64,000 nt of DNA from Flavobacteriaceae bacterium PS02337 (lineage in GTDB: Bacteria > Bacteroidota > Bacteroidia > Flavobacteriales > Flavobacteriaceae): the NCBI GenBank assembly GCA_029959285.1, contig JASCOE010000014.1, forward strand, positions 1-64,000, written 5' to 3'. Position numbers and translations under genes: made by a program. Position 1 is the first letter of the stretch, and each line of letters opens with the position of its first letter. The notes beneath the pieces are model-generated. The model was not told the DNA's origin, did no database searches, and saw only the letters and a program-made list of their open reading frames with translations. Positions 63,568 to 64,000 of the stretch are shown one piece after another.

Positions 63568-64000
63568 ATGAAAAAAATAATACTAGGTTTTGCTTTGTTT
63601 CTTGCAGCCGTTCAAACTCAGGCGCAGGAAAATAACTTGCAATTAAAAGGGACGGTTGTAGATACTGTTGCACAATATGTTTATTTGCAAAAATTTCACA
63701 ATAAAATGTTTACCACAATTGATTCGGTAAAAGTAAAAGACGGAAGTTTTGCTTTTAAAACTAAAATAAAAACGCCAGAATTATACGGTTTAAGTGTAAA
63801 TACAGCAGATTCTCCGTTGTATATTTTTCTAGAAAAAGGACCAATTACCGTTAAATTAAGTCCAAAAAAATACTATACAAATTCTACAGTTGAAGGTTCT
63901 GCAACACAAGATTTATTTGAAACGTACAAAAAAACAAAAGATGTAGAAATAAGCCAATTCATTAAAGAACATCCAACATCAATTGTTTCGGCTTATGTTT
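63568..64000 (+). CDS. DUF4369-type exported protein, 5' part
   Basis: At least 144 codons, open to the window edge. A signal peptide (ILGFALFLAAVQTQAQ) precedes a DUF4369-like beta domain (LQLKGTVVDTVAQYVYLQKF; TTIDSVKVKDGSFAFKTKI; DSPLYIFLEKGPITVKLSP) and the linker SQFIKEHPTSIVSAYV. In Bacteroidota this domain usually precedes a TlpA-type thioredoxin domain, which would lie beyond the window. Its AT-rich codon use looks chromosomal. Confidence 0.75.
   Translation, partial: MKKIILGFALFLAAVQTQAQENNLQLKGTVVDTVAQYVYLQKFHNKMFTTIDSVKVKDGSFAFKTKIKTPELYGLSVNTADSPLYIFLEKGPITVKLSPKKYYTNSTVEGSATQDLFETYKKTKDVEISQFIKEHPTSIVSAYV

Noticed and set aside
63395-63673. 92-codon minus-strand frame
   Set aside because: It runs antisense across the 31-residue ORF and the signal peptide of the DUF4369 gene, so it is a shadow frame.
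1-64000. Search for tRNA, rRNA, CRISPR arrays and an integrase gene
   Set aside because: None could be supported. The ICE integrase and both attachment sites must lie outside the window or are beyond recognition here.

Overview
The window is AT-rich Bacteroidota DNA, most like Flavobacteriia or Sphingobacteriia. Promoters carry the Bacteroidota -7 element TAnnTTTG, ribosome sites are weak, and the gene families (DUF3408, DUF4133/4134, DUF1896, DUF3945, RteC, DUF4369) are typical of the phylum. No species can be named. Most of it is a CTnDOT-like integrative and conjugative element (ICE) with several cargo blocks, followed by a thiol/methionine redox-stress island and probably a chromosomal edge at about 62.5-64 kb. 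No integrase, tRNA, rRNA or CRISPR array is visible.

Layout. 1-130: tail of an IS3-family insertion sequence that interrupts traG. 72-8332 (minus): transfer operon traA-traB-traC-traD, then traE-traF-traG. It is split by a convergently placed XRE-SIR2-HerA cassette at 2.8-6.1 kb, which resembles SIR2/HerA phage defence. 8333-9028: hairpin-rich oriT candidate. 9029-12859: mobA, relaxase mobB and coupling protein mobC. 13.0-17.6 kb: metal block with an ArsR regulator, a MerT-MerP fusion, small proteins, a twice-deleted czcA and a TolC partner. 17.9-26.5 kb: two-component system driving a TolC-RND-MFP efflux operon plus a DUF1259 protein. 26.9-41.0 kb: RteC-type regulators, a methylase-helicase giant, DUF1896, ORF6N, topoisomerase III (exc), DUF3945 and two excisionase-type HTH proteins, matching the CTnDOT xis2c-xis2d-orf3-exc order.

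41.1-62.5 kb: redox island. It holds four MsrA-type genes, two MsrB, DsbD, two thioredoxins, a peroxiredoxin-like protein, a TlpA-like redoxin, several AhpD/carboxymuconolactone-decarboxylase (CMD) proteins, a DUF417 (RclC-like) membrane protein, a variant GAPDH, a cysteinyl-tRNA synthetase and three related AraC regulators. Three of its promoters share a 37-bp element built as a 21-bp-period direct repeat at nearly constant distance from the -7 box, so they look like one AraC regulon for oxidant (perhaps hypochlorite) stress. Chimeric, frameshifted and truncated genes show that the island is being reshaped by deletion.

62.5-64 kb: a terminator, an orphan SAM-I riboswitch with a 31-residue ORF behind it, and the start of a DUF4369 protein that runs off the window.
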